Part shown: positions 19,807-29,280 of the stretch, one piece after another
How the letters are laid out: every line of letters begins with the position of its first letter
Position numbering within the stretch: the stretch's first letter is position 1
DNA from: Aliiroseovarius sp.
Lineage (GTDB): Bacteria; Pseudomonadota; Alphaproteobacteria; Rhodobacterales; Rhodobacteraceae
Length of the DNA stretch: 64,000 bases
NCBI RefSeq assembly: GCF_030148435.1
Contig: NZ_JASBTN010000054.1
Coordinates: 1 to 64,000 of the forward strand
Reading direction: 5' to 3'
Translations under genes and position numbers: made by a program
Notes under the pieces: generated by a model
What the model saw: the letters and a program-made list of their open reading frames with translations, nothing else
What the model was told of the DNA's origin: nothing
Databases searched by the model: none

Positions 19807-20694
19807 TCAGGGGCGCCGGCGGAGCCCCCGTGCCCGGCTGATGGCGAGGCCGGCCAGGATCAGGCCAAGGGCGGTCAGGAAACTGGCTGGCAGGGGTTCA
19901 GCCAACAGGGCAACGCCGAACAGTACGCTCCAGATCGGCACGAGGTAGTTGACCGTGCTCATGAAACTGGGCCCGGCGCTCTGAACTACCTTGACCAGCA
20001 GGATAGTGGCCAGGGCGGTCGGGAAGACGCCAAGATAAACGACCGCCCAGAGCGCCGTGGCCCCGGGCAGGGCGGGCAGCCCCTCGCTGACAAGGGCCAT
20101 GGGCAGGATCACGAGCGTCGCCACCAGAAGCCCGCCTGCGGAAAATCCGATCTGGTCGGACTTCGGCGCCAGCCGGGTAAAGATCGAGCCGATGGCGTAA
20201 CAGCCCGCAGCGCCGATACAGGCCAGCTGTGCCCAGAACTCCAGCGCCGCGCCGGAGCGGGCAAGGGCTCCGGGACCGATCAGGACACCGACGCCGAAGA
20301 AGCCGATGGCAAAACCGACGGCCTTGCGGGGTGTCAGGGCCTCGCCGGGGATAAAGACATGGGCCAGGGGCAGGACCAGAAGGGGCACGACCGCCATGGT
20401 GATCCCGGCAAAGCCGCTGGTCACATACTGTTGCCCCCAGCTGAGCAGGAAGAAGGGGATCGCATTGGAAAAGAGGCCCATGCCCGCAATGTGCAGCCAT
20501 AACCGCCTTTGCGACAGGCTGGGCAATCCGTTCCCCATGGCGAAAGCCAGGCCGGTCAACAGCACGGCACCCATGGTGATGCGAATGGCCGCCACGCCCA
20601 GCGGTCCGAAACCTTCGAGCGCCAGAGAGACGCCCATGAAGCTCGCGCCCCAGATCACCGAGAGCAGCAGCAGATATACCCAGTTTCGGATCAT
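19807..20694 (-). CDS. EamA/DMT-family metabolite permease
   Basis: 295 residues in ten hydrophobic segments forming two EamA repeats. The first has VIWGASFMGVSLALEGFGP and IRITMGAVLL; the second has YLVPIWSVLFGVALLAEPLP. The inner-membrane exporter/importer family includes RhtA-like amino-acid exporters; the substrate is unknown. The start MIRNWVYLLLL (20694) was chosen over an in-frame TTG 39 bases upstream because it begins directly at the first helix. It lies downstream of the ilvC terminator on the same strand, so it is probably transcribed separately. Confidence 0.85.
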   Translation of the reverse strand: MIRNWVYLLLLSVIWGASFMGVSLALEGFGPLGVAAIRITMGAVLLTGLAFAMGNGLPSLSQRRLWLHIAGMGLFSNAIPFFLLSWGQQYVTSGFAGITMAVVPLLVLPLAHVFIPGEALTPRKAVGFAIGFFGVGVLIGPGALARSGAALEFWAQLACIGAAGCYAIGSIFTRLAPKSDQIGFSAGGLLVATLVILPMALVSEGLPALPGATALWAVVYLGVFPTALATILLVKVVQSAGPSFMSTVNYLVPIWSVLFGVALLAEPLPASFLTALGLILAGLAISRARGLRRRP

Positions 20695-20758
20695 TGTTCG
20701 ATATCTGTAAGTTGGAACCCTAATTCGCGCCAATAGGCTGCGGTTTTTATCGGAAAGT

Positions 20759-20796
20759 CAAAACAAAACGGCCCGCCGGGTTTCCCCGACGGACCG
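20759..20796 (-). terminator. Intrinsic terminator of ilvC
   Basis: Read on the minus strand, GGTCCGTCGGG pairs with CCCGGCGGGCC around a GAAA tetraloop. That is 11 pairs, including two G-U, followed by GTTTTGTTTT. Confidence 0.85.
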
Positions 20797-20828
20797 ACTT
20801 TCAACTGATTGTCTCTGCGGAGACGGGA

Positions 20829-21953
<1,125 letters not shown>

Positions 21954-21986
21954 TCATTCTCTATATTTGTCTAATATGAGGAAATC

Positions 21987-22445
21987 ATGCAGGTCGATGA
22001 TACGGACCGCCGCATTCTGCGCCGCTTGCAGCAGAATCCCGAATTGGCGGGCTCGGAACTGGCCGAGCTGGCGGGCGTGACCGTGGCGACCTGCTCGCGC
22101 CGGTTGGAGAAACTGACCCGCGCCGGGATCCTGCGCGGCCAGCACGCGGTGATCCACTGGCCCGCGCTGGGCTATGAAGTCGAGGTGTCGCTCAGGGTTA
22201 CGCTCGACAAGACCAACCCGCGCGCCTTCGATGAATTCCTGGCCGAGGCCCGGCTGGTGTCCGAGGTGATCGAAATCCAGACCTTCCTGGGCCGGGTCGA
22301 CGTGCGCCTGAACCTGGTCGCCCGCGACATGGCGCATTATCAACAGATCTATCGCGAATGCATCCTGACCCTGCCGCATATTGCCGATATCGAAGCCTTG
22401 GCACAGGTGGCCACGATCAAGACGGATGAGGCACTTCCGCTATGA
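21987..22445 (+). CDS. Lrp/AsnC-family transcriptional regulator (first of a pair)
   Basis: 152 residues. The N-terminal winged helix-turn-helix (DDTDRRILRRLQQNPELAG... LAGVTVATCSRRLEKLTRAGIL) is followed by an AsnC/RAM ligand-binding alpha-beta domain (about 65-145). Family members form dimers and octamers and usually sense amino acids. GAGGAAATC precedes the ATG. The stop overlaps the start of a second Lrp-family gene (ATGA). Being divergent from ilvC suggests branched-chain amino-acid sensing, which is inference. Confidence 0.9.
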   Translation: MQVDDTDRRILRRLQQNPELAGSELAELAGVTVATCSRRLEKLTRAGILRGQHAVIHWPALGYEVEVSLRVTLDKTNPRAFDEFLAEARLVSEVIEIQTFLGRVDVRLNLVARDMAHYQQIYRECILTLPHIADIEALAQVATIKTDEALPL

Positions 22446-22894
22446 CCTTGGACGAAATTGACCGTGGTTTCCTGCGTGCCCTGTCCGAGGATGCGACCCT
22501 GTCGGCGGGCGAGTTGGGACGGCGCTTCTGCCTGTCGCAACCGGCGGCCTGGCGCCGGGTCAAGCGGCTGCATGACAGCGGCATCATCGCCGGGCGTCGG
22601 GTTGATCTGGATCGCGAGGCCCTGGGGTTTGGTGTGACCGTGTTTCTGGGCGTGAAGCTGGCCACCAAGGGGCGCGTCAGCCTGGAGGATTTCGAACGTG
22701 CGGTCACGGCGATCCCCGAGGTGCAGACCGTGGCGCACGTGCTGGGGCTCTACGACTATCGGCTGCGCGTCGTGGCGCGGGACCTGTCGGATTTCGAACG
22801 GGTGCTCAGGCGTCGCATCATGACCCTGCCCGGGGTGGGAGATGTGGAGGCTAATGTGCTGTTGAGCGAAGAGCGGCGACCCGGGCCGATCTGA
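22442..22894 (+). CDS. Lrp/AsnC-family transcriptional regulator (second of a pair)
   Basis: 150 residues with the same plan as its neighbour: an HTH at about 1-50 (LSAGELGRRFCLSQPAAWRRV) and a RAM domain at about 65-145 ending LPGVGDVEANVLLSE. The two proteins are clearly related but not near-identical, so this is an old duplication or a heteromer pair. The ATG overlaps the preceding stop by 4 bp, so both are made from one message. Confidence 0.9.
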   Translation: MTLDEIDRGFLRALSEDATLSAGELGRRFCLSQPAAWRRVKRLHDSGIIAGRRVDLDREALGFGVTVFLGVKLATKGRVSLEDFERAVTAIPEVQTVAHVLGLYDYRLRVVARDLSDFERVLRRRIMTLPGVGDVEANVLLSEERRPGPI

Positions 22895-23075
22895 ACCTGT
22901 CCGACCTGATCCGGGGGCTGCGAAAAAGTTCCGAGCCATTTCCCGTAATTTTTTGTTTTGAAACCGGACGTGGTTCTGGTTCAAATCGCGAATGCGCGGA
23001 AATCCGGCGTTTTTCGCGCATCATGCGTCGCCGGTCCGGTGCCGTATGTTGCCCATCACATCAAAGGAGCCGCCA

Positions 23076-24203
23076 ATGCACGCCCTGCGCCCCGATATCG
23101 ATCCCGATGGGATGCTCGAATTTTCAGTCGTTTTTACCGACCGCTCGCTCAATCACATGTCCAAGGCCTTCCAAGGGGTTATGAACGACATCTCCGCTAC
23201 CCTGCGCGAAGTCTACAATGCCGATGCCGTGGCCATCGTGCCCGGTGGCGGTACTTACGCGATGGAAGCGGTCGCGCGCCAGTTCGCCACCGGCAAGCGC
23301 GCGATGGTGATCCGCAACGGGTTTTTCTCGTTCCGCTGGAGTCAGATTTTCGAGATGGGCGGCATTCCCGCTGCGGAAACCGTGCTGAAGGCGCGCCGGG
23401 TCGGGAATGATCGACACGCCGGTTTTGCCCCCGCGCCGATCGACGAAGTGACCGCGCGCATCGCGGAAGAGAAACCGGATGTGGTCTTTGCCCCCCATGT
23501 CGAAACCGCCAGCGGCATGATCCTGCCCGACGACTACCTTTCGGCCGTGGCCCAGGCCGTGCACGCGGTCGGAGGCATCTTCGTCCTTGACTGCATCGCC
23601 TCGGGCTGCGCTTGGGTCGATATGAAGGCGACGGGGGTGGATGTGTTGATCTCGGCCCCGCAGAAGGGCTGGTCGGCGCAGCCCTCGGCCGGTCTGGTGA
23701 TGATGAACGAAGCGGCGCGCGATCTTGCGAAAGCCACCACCTCGACCAGTTTCGCTGTCGATCTGGGCAAGTGGCTGTCGATCATGGAGGCCTATGAGGG
23801 GGGCGGACATGCCTATCACGCCACCATGCCCACGGACGCGCTGCGCGCCTTCCGCGACGCGATGCTGGAGACAAAGGAATACGGGTTCGACAGGTTGCGC
23901 GACGCGCAGTGGGAGCAGGGCAACCGCGTGCGCGCCCTGCTGGCCGGGAAGGGACTCAAATCCGTCGCCGCCGAAGGTTTCGGCGCACCCGGCGTGGTCG
24001 TGGCCTATACTGATGATCCCGAGGTGAAAATTGGCAAGCCCTTTGCCGCTGAAGGGGTGCAGATTGCCGCCGGTGTGCCGCTGATGTGTGACGAGGGTGA
24101 GGATTATTCTTCGTTCCGGCTGGGCCTTTTCGGGCTCGACAAGCTTTATGACGTGGATGCCAGCCTGGATCGCCTGACACAGGTGATCGACAAGGTTTTG
24201 TAA
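23076..24203 (+). CDS. Class V PLP-dependent aminotransferase (alanine/serine-glyoxylate type)
   Basis: 375 residues. The family pattern is seen in AIVPGGGTYAMEAVARQFATG, the cofactor-binding HVETASGMILPDDYL, the aspartate in FVLDCIASGCAW and the Schiff-base lysine in ISAPQKGWSAQPSAG (K197). Such enzymes transfer amino groups between alanine or serine and glyoxylate, or process related small amino acids; which is used here cannot be told. The start at 23076 has GGAG 7 bases upstream; the longer open frame is rejected. A strong terminator follows at once, so the gene is probably monocistronic. Confidence 0.85.
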   Translation: MHALRPDIDPDGMLEFSVVFTDRSLNHMSKAFQGVMNDISATLREVYNADAVAIVPGGGTYAMEAVARQFATGKRAMVIRNGFFSFRWSQIFEMGGIPAAETVLKARRVGNDRHAGFAPAPIDEVTARIAEEKPDVVFAPHVETASGMILPDDYLSAVAQAVHAVGGIFVLDCIASGCAWVDMKATGVDVLISAPQKGWSAQPSAGLVMMNEAARDLAKATTSTSFAVDLGKWLSIMEAYEGGGHAYHATMPTDALRAFRDAMLETKEYGFDRLRDAQWEQGNRVRALLAGKGLKSVAAEGFGAPGVVVAYTDDPEVKIGKPFAAEGVQIAAGVPLMCDEGEDYSSFRLGLFGLDKLYDVDASLDRLTQVIDKVL

Positions 24204-24207
24204 AACA

Positions 24208-24240
24208 GAAGGGGCGCCGCTTGGCGCCCCTTCCTTCTTT
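24208..24240 (+). terminator. Intrinsic terminator after the aminotransferase
   Basis: GAAGGGGCGCC and GGCGCCCCTTC form a perfect 11-bp stem with a GCTT loop, followed by CTTCTTT. It also serves the convergent small gene ending at 24257. Confidence 0.85.
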
Positions 24241-24256
24241 GGACCGGGTGGGGGGC

Positions 24257-24499
24257 TCAGCTTTTGCCGCCCGCCATCCAGACCAGCATGATGTAGATCA
24301 CCGGCACCAGGGTGACAGCGACCAGGCCGACACCGGTCAGGCCCATGGCCAGGAAGGCGAGGCCCAGGACGGCGATCAGGGCCCCGATGATTCCGAAGCC
24401 GATGATCTCGGCGCGGCGTTCGGCCTTGGGATCGGCGGCGTGATGGGCAGTCGCGGCGGCGTTGGTGTCAACTGCGGCGGGGGTCTGGCTCATGTCCAT
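24257..24499 (-). CDS. Small two-helix membrane protein, unknown function
   Basis: 80 residues. A hydrophilic Ala/His-rich N-terminus (TAHHAADPKAERRAE) precedes two hydrophobic helices, about 33-53 and 56-76 (IIGFGIIGALIAVLGLAFLAMG, then LVAVTLVPVIYIMLVWMAG). AGGAG lies 7 bases before the ATG, which supports a real gene. No family is recognised. It is isolated between a terminator and the monooxygenase gene on the same strand. Confidence 0.72.
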   Translation of the reverse strand: MDMSQTPAAVDTNAAATAHHAADPKAERRAEIIGFGIIGALIAVLGLAFLAMGLTGVGLVAVTLVPVIYIMLVWMAGGKS

Positions 24500-24599
24500 G
24501 GAGAATCTCCTCTGTTCGCGGTGGCAGTGTATTGCTGCACATGCGAAGAAATTCCTATGGTAAATGGGACTGGCGCGGCGCTATGCCGCATCGCAGCAA

Positions 24600-25811
24600 T
24601 CAGCCACGTGGCCCCAGTCCGGCCCGCATCACGCCCTTGCGCAGGGGCGTGACGTCATGCACGGTCTTGAGCCCGGCCAGACGCACCGCCTGCAGCGCCG
24701 CCTCGCCGGAGCGAGCCACGCGGTTGAACAGGTCGATCACGCGGGCGCGTTGTGCAATGTCGGATTTTCGTGCCTTTTCATAGGCCTGCATCATCTCGGG
24801 ACTGCCCAGGTCGCCGCGGTGTGTCTCGGCCAGGCCTGCAAGGGCAATGAGGTCGTTGAGCGAGGTGTTCAGCCCCTGCGCTCCGATCGGCGGCAGGGCA
24901 TGGGCGGCCTCTGCCATGACCGCGACGCGGCCCGCAACCAGCTGATTGGCGGTCTGGGTCATGATCGGCCAGATCGAGCGCCGCCCCTCCAGCCGCATGT
25001 GCCCCAGCAAGCCGGTGGAGCGGTGATACATCACCTCTTCGAACTCCGGCACCTCCATCTTCATAAGCTCGACTGCGCGCGGGCCGCGGTTCATCCAGAC
25101 GATGGCAGAGGCATGGCGGCCATCCATGTCGGGCAGGGGCACGATGGTGAAGGGTCCACCCTCGTTGTAGATCTCGGTCGAGATATTGTCGTGCGGCGTG
25201 TCGTGGGTCACGGTAAAGGCCAGGGATTTCTGACCATATCGCGTGGTGGTCACGTCGATGCCCACCGCCTCGCGCAGGGGCGAGAATTTGCCATCCGCCG
25301 CCACGCCCAGTTTCGCACGCACCTGGTCGCCATTGTCCAGGGTAACGATGATCTCGCCAGTGCGCTGCACGATGGAGCTGAAGCCGGTGCCGTAGAGCGC
25401 GGTGATCCGATCCTGACCCTGCAGGTAGGACCAGAGCTCGCGTCGCACGACCCAGTTCATCAGGTTCCAGCCGAACGGGTCATCCCCCATGTCATCGGCG
25501 CGGAAGCTGCGTCGTTCGCGTTCGACCGGTGGCCAACCGGTGGTGTCGATCACCTGCAGCTGGTCGAGCGGTTTGGCGTGCGGGGCCAGAACCGGCCAGA
25601 GGCCACAGGCGTCAAAAAGCTCCCGCGCGGGACGCAGAAACGCGGTGGAGCGCAGGTCGGAACCGTCCAGATCCGCTTCTGTCACCGGTGGGACCGGATC
25701 GGCCATGACGACGGTAAACCCCTTGGCGGCAAAGACGCAGGCCGCGACCTGCCCGGCAATGCCGCCGCCCGAGATGAAGATGTCGGCCCGATGAATGTTG
25801 GGAGGGGTCAT
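24600..25811 (-). CDS. UbiH/Coq6-type FAD-dependent monooxygenase
   Basis: 403 residues. It has a dinucleotide-binding GGGIAGQVAACVFAAKG at the N-terminus, the middle segment GVAADGKFSPLREAVG (the DG motif), and the FAD-phosphate motif AEAAHALPPIGAQGLNTSLND, where the usual GDAAH reads AEAAH. These enzymes hydroxylate the ubiquinone ring. UbiH, UbiF or UbiL cannot be told apart here. The ATG overlaps the stop of the upstream HAD phosphatase gene, forming a two-gene operon. Confidence 0.85.
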   Translation of the reverse strand: MTPPNIHRADIFISGGGIAGQVAACVFAAKGFTVVMADPVPPVTEADLDGSDLRSTAFLRPARELFDACGLWPVLAPHAKPLDQLQVIDTTGWPPVERERRSFRADDMGDDPFGWNLMNWVVRRELWSYLQGQDRITALYGTGFSSIVQRTGEIIVTLDNGDQVRAKLGVAADGKFSPLREAVGIDVTTTRYGQKSLAFTVTHDTPHDNISTEIYNEGGPFTIVPLPDMDGRHASAIVWMNRGPRAVELMKMEVPEFEEVMYHRSTGLLGHMRLEGRRSIWPIMTQTANQLVAGRVAVMAEAAHALPPIGAQGLNTSLNDLIALAGLAETHRGDLGSPEMMQAYEKARKSDIAQRARVIDLFNRVARSGEAALQAVRLAGLKTVHDVTPLRKGVMRAGLGPRG

Positions 25812-26482
25812 GCGGGTCTCCGTTTCGGGGGGCTCAGACGGGTCAGGTCGGACAAAAAGCCGGTCAGGTCATCGGTGTGGTGATGGATGTGATCTGCCGG
25901 GGTGGCCACGGGGGCCACGTGCACCGTGCGCATGCCCATCGCGTGCGGCGCGGTCAGGTTGCGCGCGTCATCCTCGAACATGGCCGCCACGGTGGCGTCC
26001 AGCCCATCCGCGGCAAAGACGGTCTCGAAGGCTGCGCGTTCCGGCTTCGGGCGAAAGTCCGCATGTTCCACGCCATAGACCGCGTCGAACAGGCCACCCA
26101 GGCCGCGGGCTGCCAGCACCCGGCGGGCATAGGGCTCGGACCCGTTGGTATAGACGATGCGCCGCCCGGGAAGGTCGGTGATATGGGCGCGAAGCTCTGT
26201 ATCCTGTTCCAGGTGGGACATGTCGATCTCATGCACATGGGTCAGGTAGGGGGCCGGGTCGACGCCGTGCTCCTCCATCAGCCCGGCAAGGGTTGTGCCG
26301 TATTTCGCCCAGTAATGGCTGCGCAACCGGTCGGCTTCGGGTTCGGTCACACCCAGGGTTTCGGAGACCCAGGCGGTCATGCGGACCTCGATCTGGTCAA
26401 AAAGCCGCGCCTCGGGTGGATACAGCGTATTGTCCAGATCAAAGACCCAGGCGAAGACATGAGAGAAAGCGTCGGCGACCAT
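25808..26482 (-). CDS. HAD-family pyrimidine 5'-nucleotidase
   Basis: 224 residues. Motif I is VFDLDNTLYPPEARLFDQI, the tyrosine-containing version seen in SDT1-like pyrimidine 5'-nucleotidases. Motif II is IVYTNGSEPYARRVL, Lys lies in DFRPKPERAAF, and motif IV is MFEDDARNL. The family dephosphorylates UMP/CMP-type nucleotides or related phosphoesters in the cytoplasm. It is coupled by a 4-bp overlap (ATGA) to the ubiquinone-type monooxygenase; no metabolic link is known to me. Confidence 0.85.
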   Translation of the reverse strand: MVADAFSHVFAWVFDLDNTLYPPEARLFDQIEVRMTAWVSETLGVTEPEADRLRSHYWAKYGTTLAGLMEEHGVDPAPYLTHVHEIDMSHLEQDTELRAHITDLPGRRIVYTNGSEPYARRVLAARGLGGLFDAVYGVEHADFRPKPERAAFETVFAADGLDATVAAMFEDDARNLTAPHAMGMRTVHVAPVATPADHIHHHTDDLTGFLSDLTRLSPPKRRPA

Positions 26483-26579
26483 GGGCGGAAGCTAGGCCTC
26501 CGACGTCGGTTTTGCAATGGTCCGCGCTTGATGTTCGGGCACAAGGGTGCATAGTCATTGCCGACCGAAGGAGACAGCC

Positions 26580-27230
26580 GTGAACGAGACGAAGACGGGC
26601 CAGAAAGACGCCTATGAACTGATCCTGGATGCCATCGATGTGGGCGTCTATCGCCCCGGCGACCGGCTGGTGGAAAGCGAACTGGCAGACCGGTTCGGCG
26701 TGTCGCGCACTCCCATTCGGGAGGCCTTGCAGCGGCTGGAGACCCAACGGCTGCTGGCGCGGGACGGGCGGTCGCTGATCGTGGCCTCGCTGAACCACAA
26801 CCAGCTGGCCGAGCTTTACGCGGTGCGGGCAGAGCTTGAGGCCCTGGCCGCGCGGCTGGCGGCGCAACATGCCGCGCCCGAGGAAATCAAGGTGCTGCGT
26901 GACATGGTGGACGAGGACAAGAAGCGGCTCGACAACCCCGAGGAGCTTGCGCGCACCAACCGGCGGTTTCACAAGCAGCTGCATCTGGCCTCGCACAACC
27001 GCTACCTGGTGCAGCAGTTGGACATGGTGCACCGGACCATGGCGCTGCTGGCCACCACATCGCTGGCCGCCGAAGGGCGGGCCGAAAACGCGGTGGGGGA
27101 ACATGAGGCGATCGTGCGGGCGATCGAGGCCCGGGACGGGGACGCTGCAGGGACTGCCCTGCGGGCGCATATCTCGCACGCGTTCGAGACCCGCCTCAAG
27201 CTCGATGCGGCGGGTTCGGATCCGCGCTGA
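26580..27230 (+). CDS. GntR-family regulator with FCD domain
   Basis: 216 residues from GTG 26580, which has AAGGAGA six bases upstream. The winged HTH (YRPGDRLVESELADRFGVSRT, PIREALQRLE) is followed by an all-helical FCD ligand domain (about 85-210) with histidines such as HKQLHLASHN that usually hold a metal. FCD regulators respond to organic acids or sugar acids. The gene is divergent from the HAD/UbiH-like pair, and its last 35 bp overlap the end of the convergent glycosyltransferase gene. Confidence 0.9.
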   Translation: MNETKTGQKDAYELILDAIDVGVYRPGDRLVESELADRFGVSRTPIREALQRLETQRLLARDGRSLIVASLNHNQLAELYAVRAELEALAARLAAQHAAPEEIKVLRDMVDEDKKRLDNPEELARTNRRFHKQLHLASHNRYLVQQLDMVHRTMALLATTSLAAEGRAENAVGEHEAIVRAIEARDGDAAGTALRAHISHAFETRLKLDAAGSDPR

Positions 27231-29148
27231 GCGGCTCTTCCCCATTCGCGGTCATGTCGTCGTGGGTGTCGAAGATTCCGTGCACCGTCTTGTCCCAGTA
27301 GAACGGTTTGTGCAGGATTTCCCCCAGCCCCTTCAATGCTGCCAGCGAGGCGAGCGGGTAATAGAAGTGCAGCGTCGGCACCCAGAGCCGCAGCCAGCGG
27401 TGGCGTTCGCCTGACACGGCCATTACCCCCACGGCGATGTTCAGAAGCTCCGATGCCAGAAAAACCACGCCCAGTCCAAGGAACATCGACATCGGCATGA
27501 CGCCGACCAGCGGGTGGGGCAGGCCCAGAGGCAGGGCCCAGAAAGTCCAGAGGACCGGGGCCAGCACAAACTGGCTGAGCGTTCCTGCGAATAGAATCTG
27601 TACCCCGATAAACTTCCACCATCCCAACTCGCGCAGCAAGGCCGCCGGGTCGCGCATCGCCACGCCCCAGGTCATGGCATAGCCCTTGATCCAGCGAGAC
27701 CGCTGCTTGACCCAGGGCCAGAGGCGGCAGTTGGCTTCTTCCTGGGTGACGGTGTGGATCAGCTCGGTCGTGTAGCCGTGGCGGGCAAGGCGAATGCCCA
27801 GATCGGCGTCCTCGGTCACGTTATGGGCATCCCAACCGCCCAATGCCTCAAGCGCCTCGCGGCGGAAAAACAGCGTGGTGCCGCCCAGGGGCACGGCAAA
27901 GCCCATCTTTTCCAGCCCCGGAAGAACGATGCGGAACCAGGTGGCGTATTCGACGGTGAAACAGCGACTGAGCCAATTGGTACGCGCATTGTAGAAATCG
28001 AGCACGCCCTGCAGGCAGGCGACCTCCGGTCCGGCCTCGGCAAAGCGTTTGGCAATCTTGTGGATCTGGTCCGGATCCGGGGCGTCTTCGGCATCATAGA
28101 CCCCGATGATCGAGCCGCGACAGAAGTCCAGGGCAAAGTTCAAGGCCCGCGGTTTGGTCTTGACCGCCCCGCGCGGCACGGTGATCTGGCGCATCCAGCG
28201 CGGCACGTCCGATTGCGCAATGGTCGCCTGGGTCAGGGTGTCGTCCTCTTCGACCACCAGGCAAATATCCAGCAATTCGCGTGGATAGGAGATGGCCGAG
28301 AGGCGTTTGACCAACCGGCCGGCGATTTCGGTTTCGTGAAACAGGGGCACCATGATCGACACGGTGGGCAGTTTGCGCAGCCCGCGCCTGGGGCGAATGT
28401 CGTGCACGGCCGCCGTCTTACCCCTGTTGGCCCGGCGCCGTTCCTGGAGGTAGTAGACGGCGGCGGTGGCGCGGATGGCGGCGTTCAGGACCAGGGTCAG
28501 GACAGCCCAGGCCGTGAGCAGGGCAAAGCCTGCCACGGGCATGGCGAAGAACAGGGTGATGACACACAGGAGCAGCCCCACGGCCAGCCGCCCGACCGGC
28601 CCCCGGTCCCAGGCGCGGCAGCTTTCATGATCCGACACCCGGGTCTCGGCGCGATTGGCGAGCGATCGGTGGCGAAGGGCGATCAGGGCGGCCTGGATGT
28701 CCTCCTCCGGCGCAATGGCCAGGTGCAGGCGGCCGAATGCCTCGGGCATCTGTGCCCTGAGCGCCTCGAACGTGTCAGGGCGGGAGCAGATCACGACCGT
28801 CGCCCCGCCAACCCGTTTCCAGGGCAGAACGGCATTTCGGATGCAGAACTCCGCGCCAAGCCGGTCGATCAGGCGAACATCTGGTGGTTCGGATCGCAGG
28901 TCGGCGATCGAAGTGTCATATTGCAGCGCCAGCGCGGCGTAGAGGTCCGCGCGGCTGACGAGACCGTTGGCCAATAGTATGTCGCCGAAGCGTGCCTCTT
29001 CGCGGTGTTGTAGCGCGACGGCGGTGGCCAGATCATCGTCCGAAAGGGCGCCCATCTGGCGCAGGAGCTGCCCGAGCGGCGCACGCGTCTTCCCCCCGCG
29101 GAGCTCCGCAGACTGCGTATTGGTGAGCTTCATCTGATGGACGGTCAT
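27196..29148 (-). CDS. Processive family-2 glycosyltransferase with N-terminal MshEN domain
   Basis: 650 residues. Two MshEN repeats lie at 24-47 (PLGQLLRQMGALSDDDLATA...) and 53-76 (RFGDILLANGLVSRADLY...), the pattern that binds cyclic di-GMP in MshE. Two helices (about 178-225) precede the GT2 domain, with YDAEDAPDPDQ, TEDADLGIRLARHG and QRSRW (the processive QxxRW type), then several C-terminal helices. Such enzymes extend exopolysaccharide while moving it across the inner membrane. Activation by c-di-GMP is inference. MTVHQ (29148) was taken as the start although no strong ribosome site is visible; a TTG at 29196 is possible. A CtrA-like site lies 55 bp upstream. Confidence 0.85.
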   Translation of the reverse strand: MTVHQMKLTNTQSAELRGGKTRAPLGQLLRQMGALSDDDLATAVALQHREEARFGDILLANGLVSRADLYAALALQYDTSIADLRSEPPDVRLIDRLGAEFCIRNAVLPWKRVGGATVVICSRPDTFEALRAQMPEAFGRLHLAIAPEEDIQAALIALRHRSLANRAETRVSDHESCRAWDRGPVGRLAVGLLLCVITLFFAMPVAGFALLTAWAVLTLVLNAAIRATAAVYYLQERRRANRGKTAAVHDIRPRRGLRKLPTVSIMVPLFHETEIAGRLVKRLSAISYPRELLDICLVVEEDDTLTQATIAQSDVPRWMRQITVPRGAVKTKPRALNFALDFCRGSIIGVYDAEDAPDPDQIHKIAKRFAEAGPEVACLQGVLDFYNARTNWLSRCFTVEYATWFRIVLPGLEKMGFAVPLGGTTLFFRREALEALGGWDAHNVTEDADLGIRLARHGYTTELIHTVTQEEANCRLWPWVKQRSRWIKGYAMTWGVAMRDPAALLRELGWWKFIGVQILFAGTLSQFVLAPVLWTFWALPLGLPHPLVGVMPMSMFLGLGVVFLASELLNIAVGVMAVSGERHRWLRLWVPTLHFYYPLASLAALKGLGEILHKPFYWDKTVHGIFDTHDDMTANGEEPLSADPNPPHRA

Positions 29149-29199
29149 TGCGGTTCTGCCGGTCGGGGCGTGGATACTGCAACGACATTGCCGCAATGA

Positions 29200-29220
29200 A
29201 GGTTAACAGTACGTTAACCT
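29200..29220. promoter_or_regulatory. CtrA-type binding site upstream of the glycosyltransferase gene
   Basis: AGGTTAAC-AGTAC-GTTAACCT is an 8-bp perfect inverted repeat with a 5-bp centre. It contains TTAA-N7-TTAA and the fuller TTAAC-N5-GTTAAC consensus of the cell-cycle regulator CtrA. It lies 55 bp before the glycosyltransferase start and beyond the carA terminator, so the glycosyltransferase gene is the likely target. Confidence 0.65.
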
Positions 29221-29243
29221 CGTCTTCATACAGGTGGTTTCAC

Positions 29244-29272
29244 GATAAAACCGGGGCCTGGACCCCGGTTTC
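29244..29272 (-). terminator. Intrinsic terminator of carA
   Basis: On the minus strand, AACCGGGG pairs with CCCCGGTT around a 6-base loop, followed by TTTTATC. Confidence 0.75.
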
Positions 29273-29280
29273 GAAATGGC

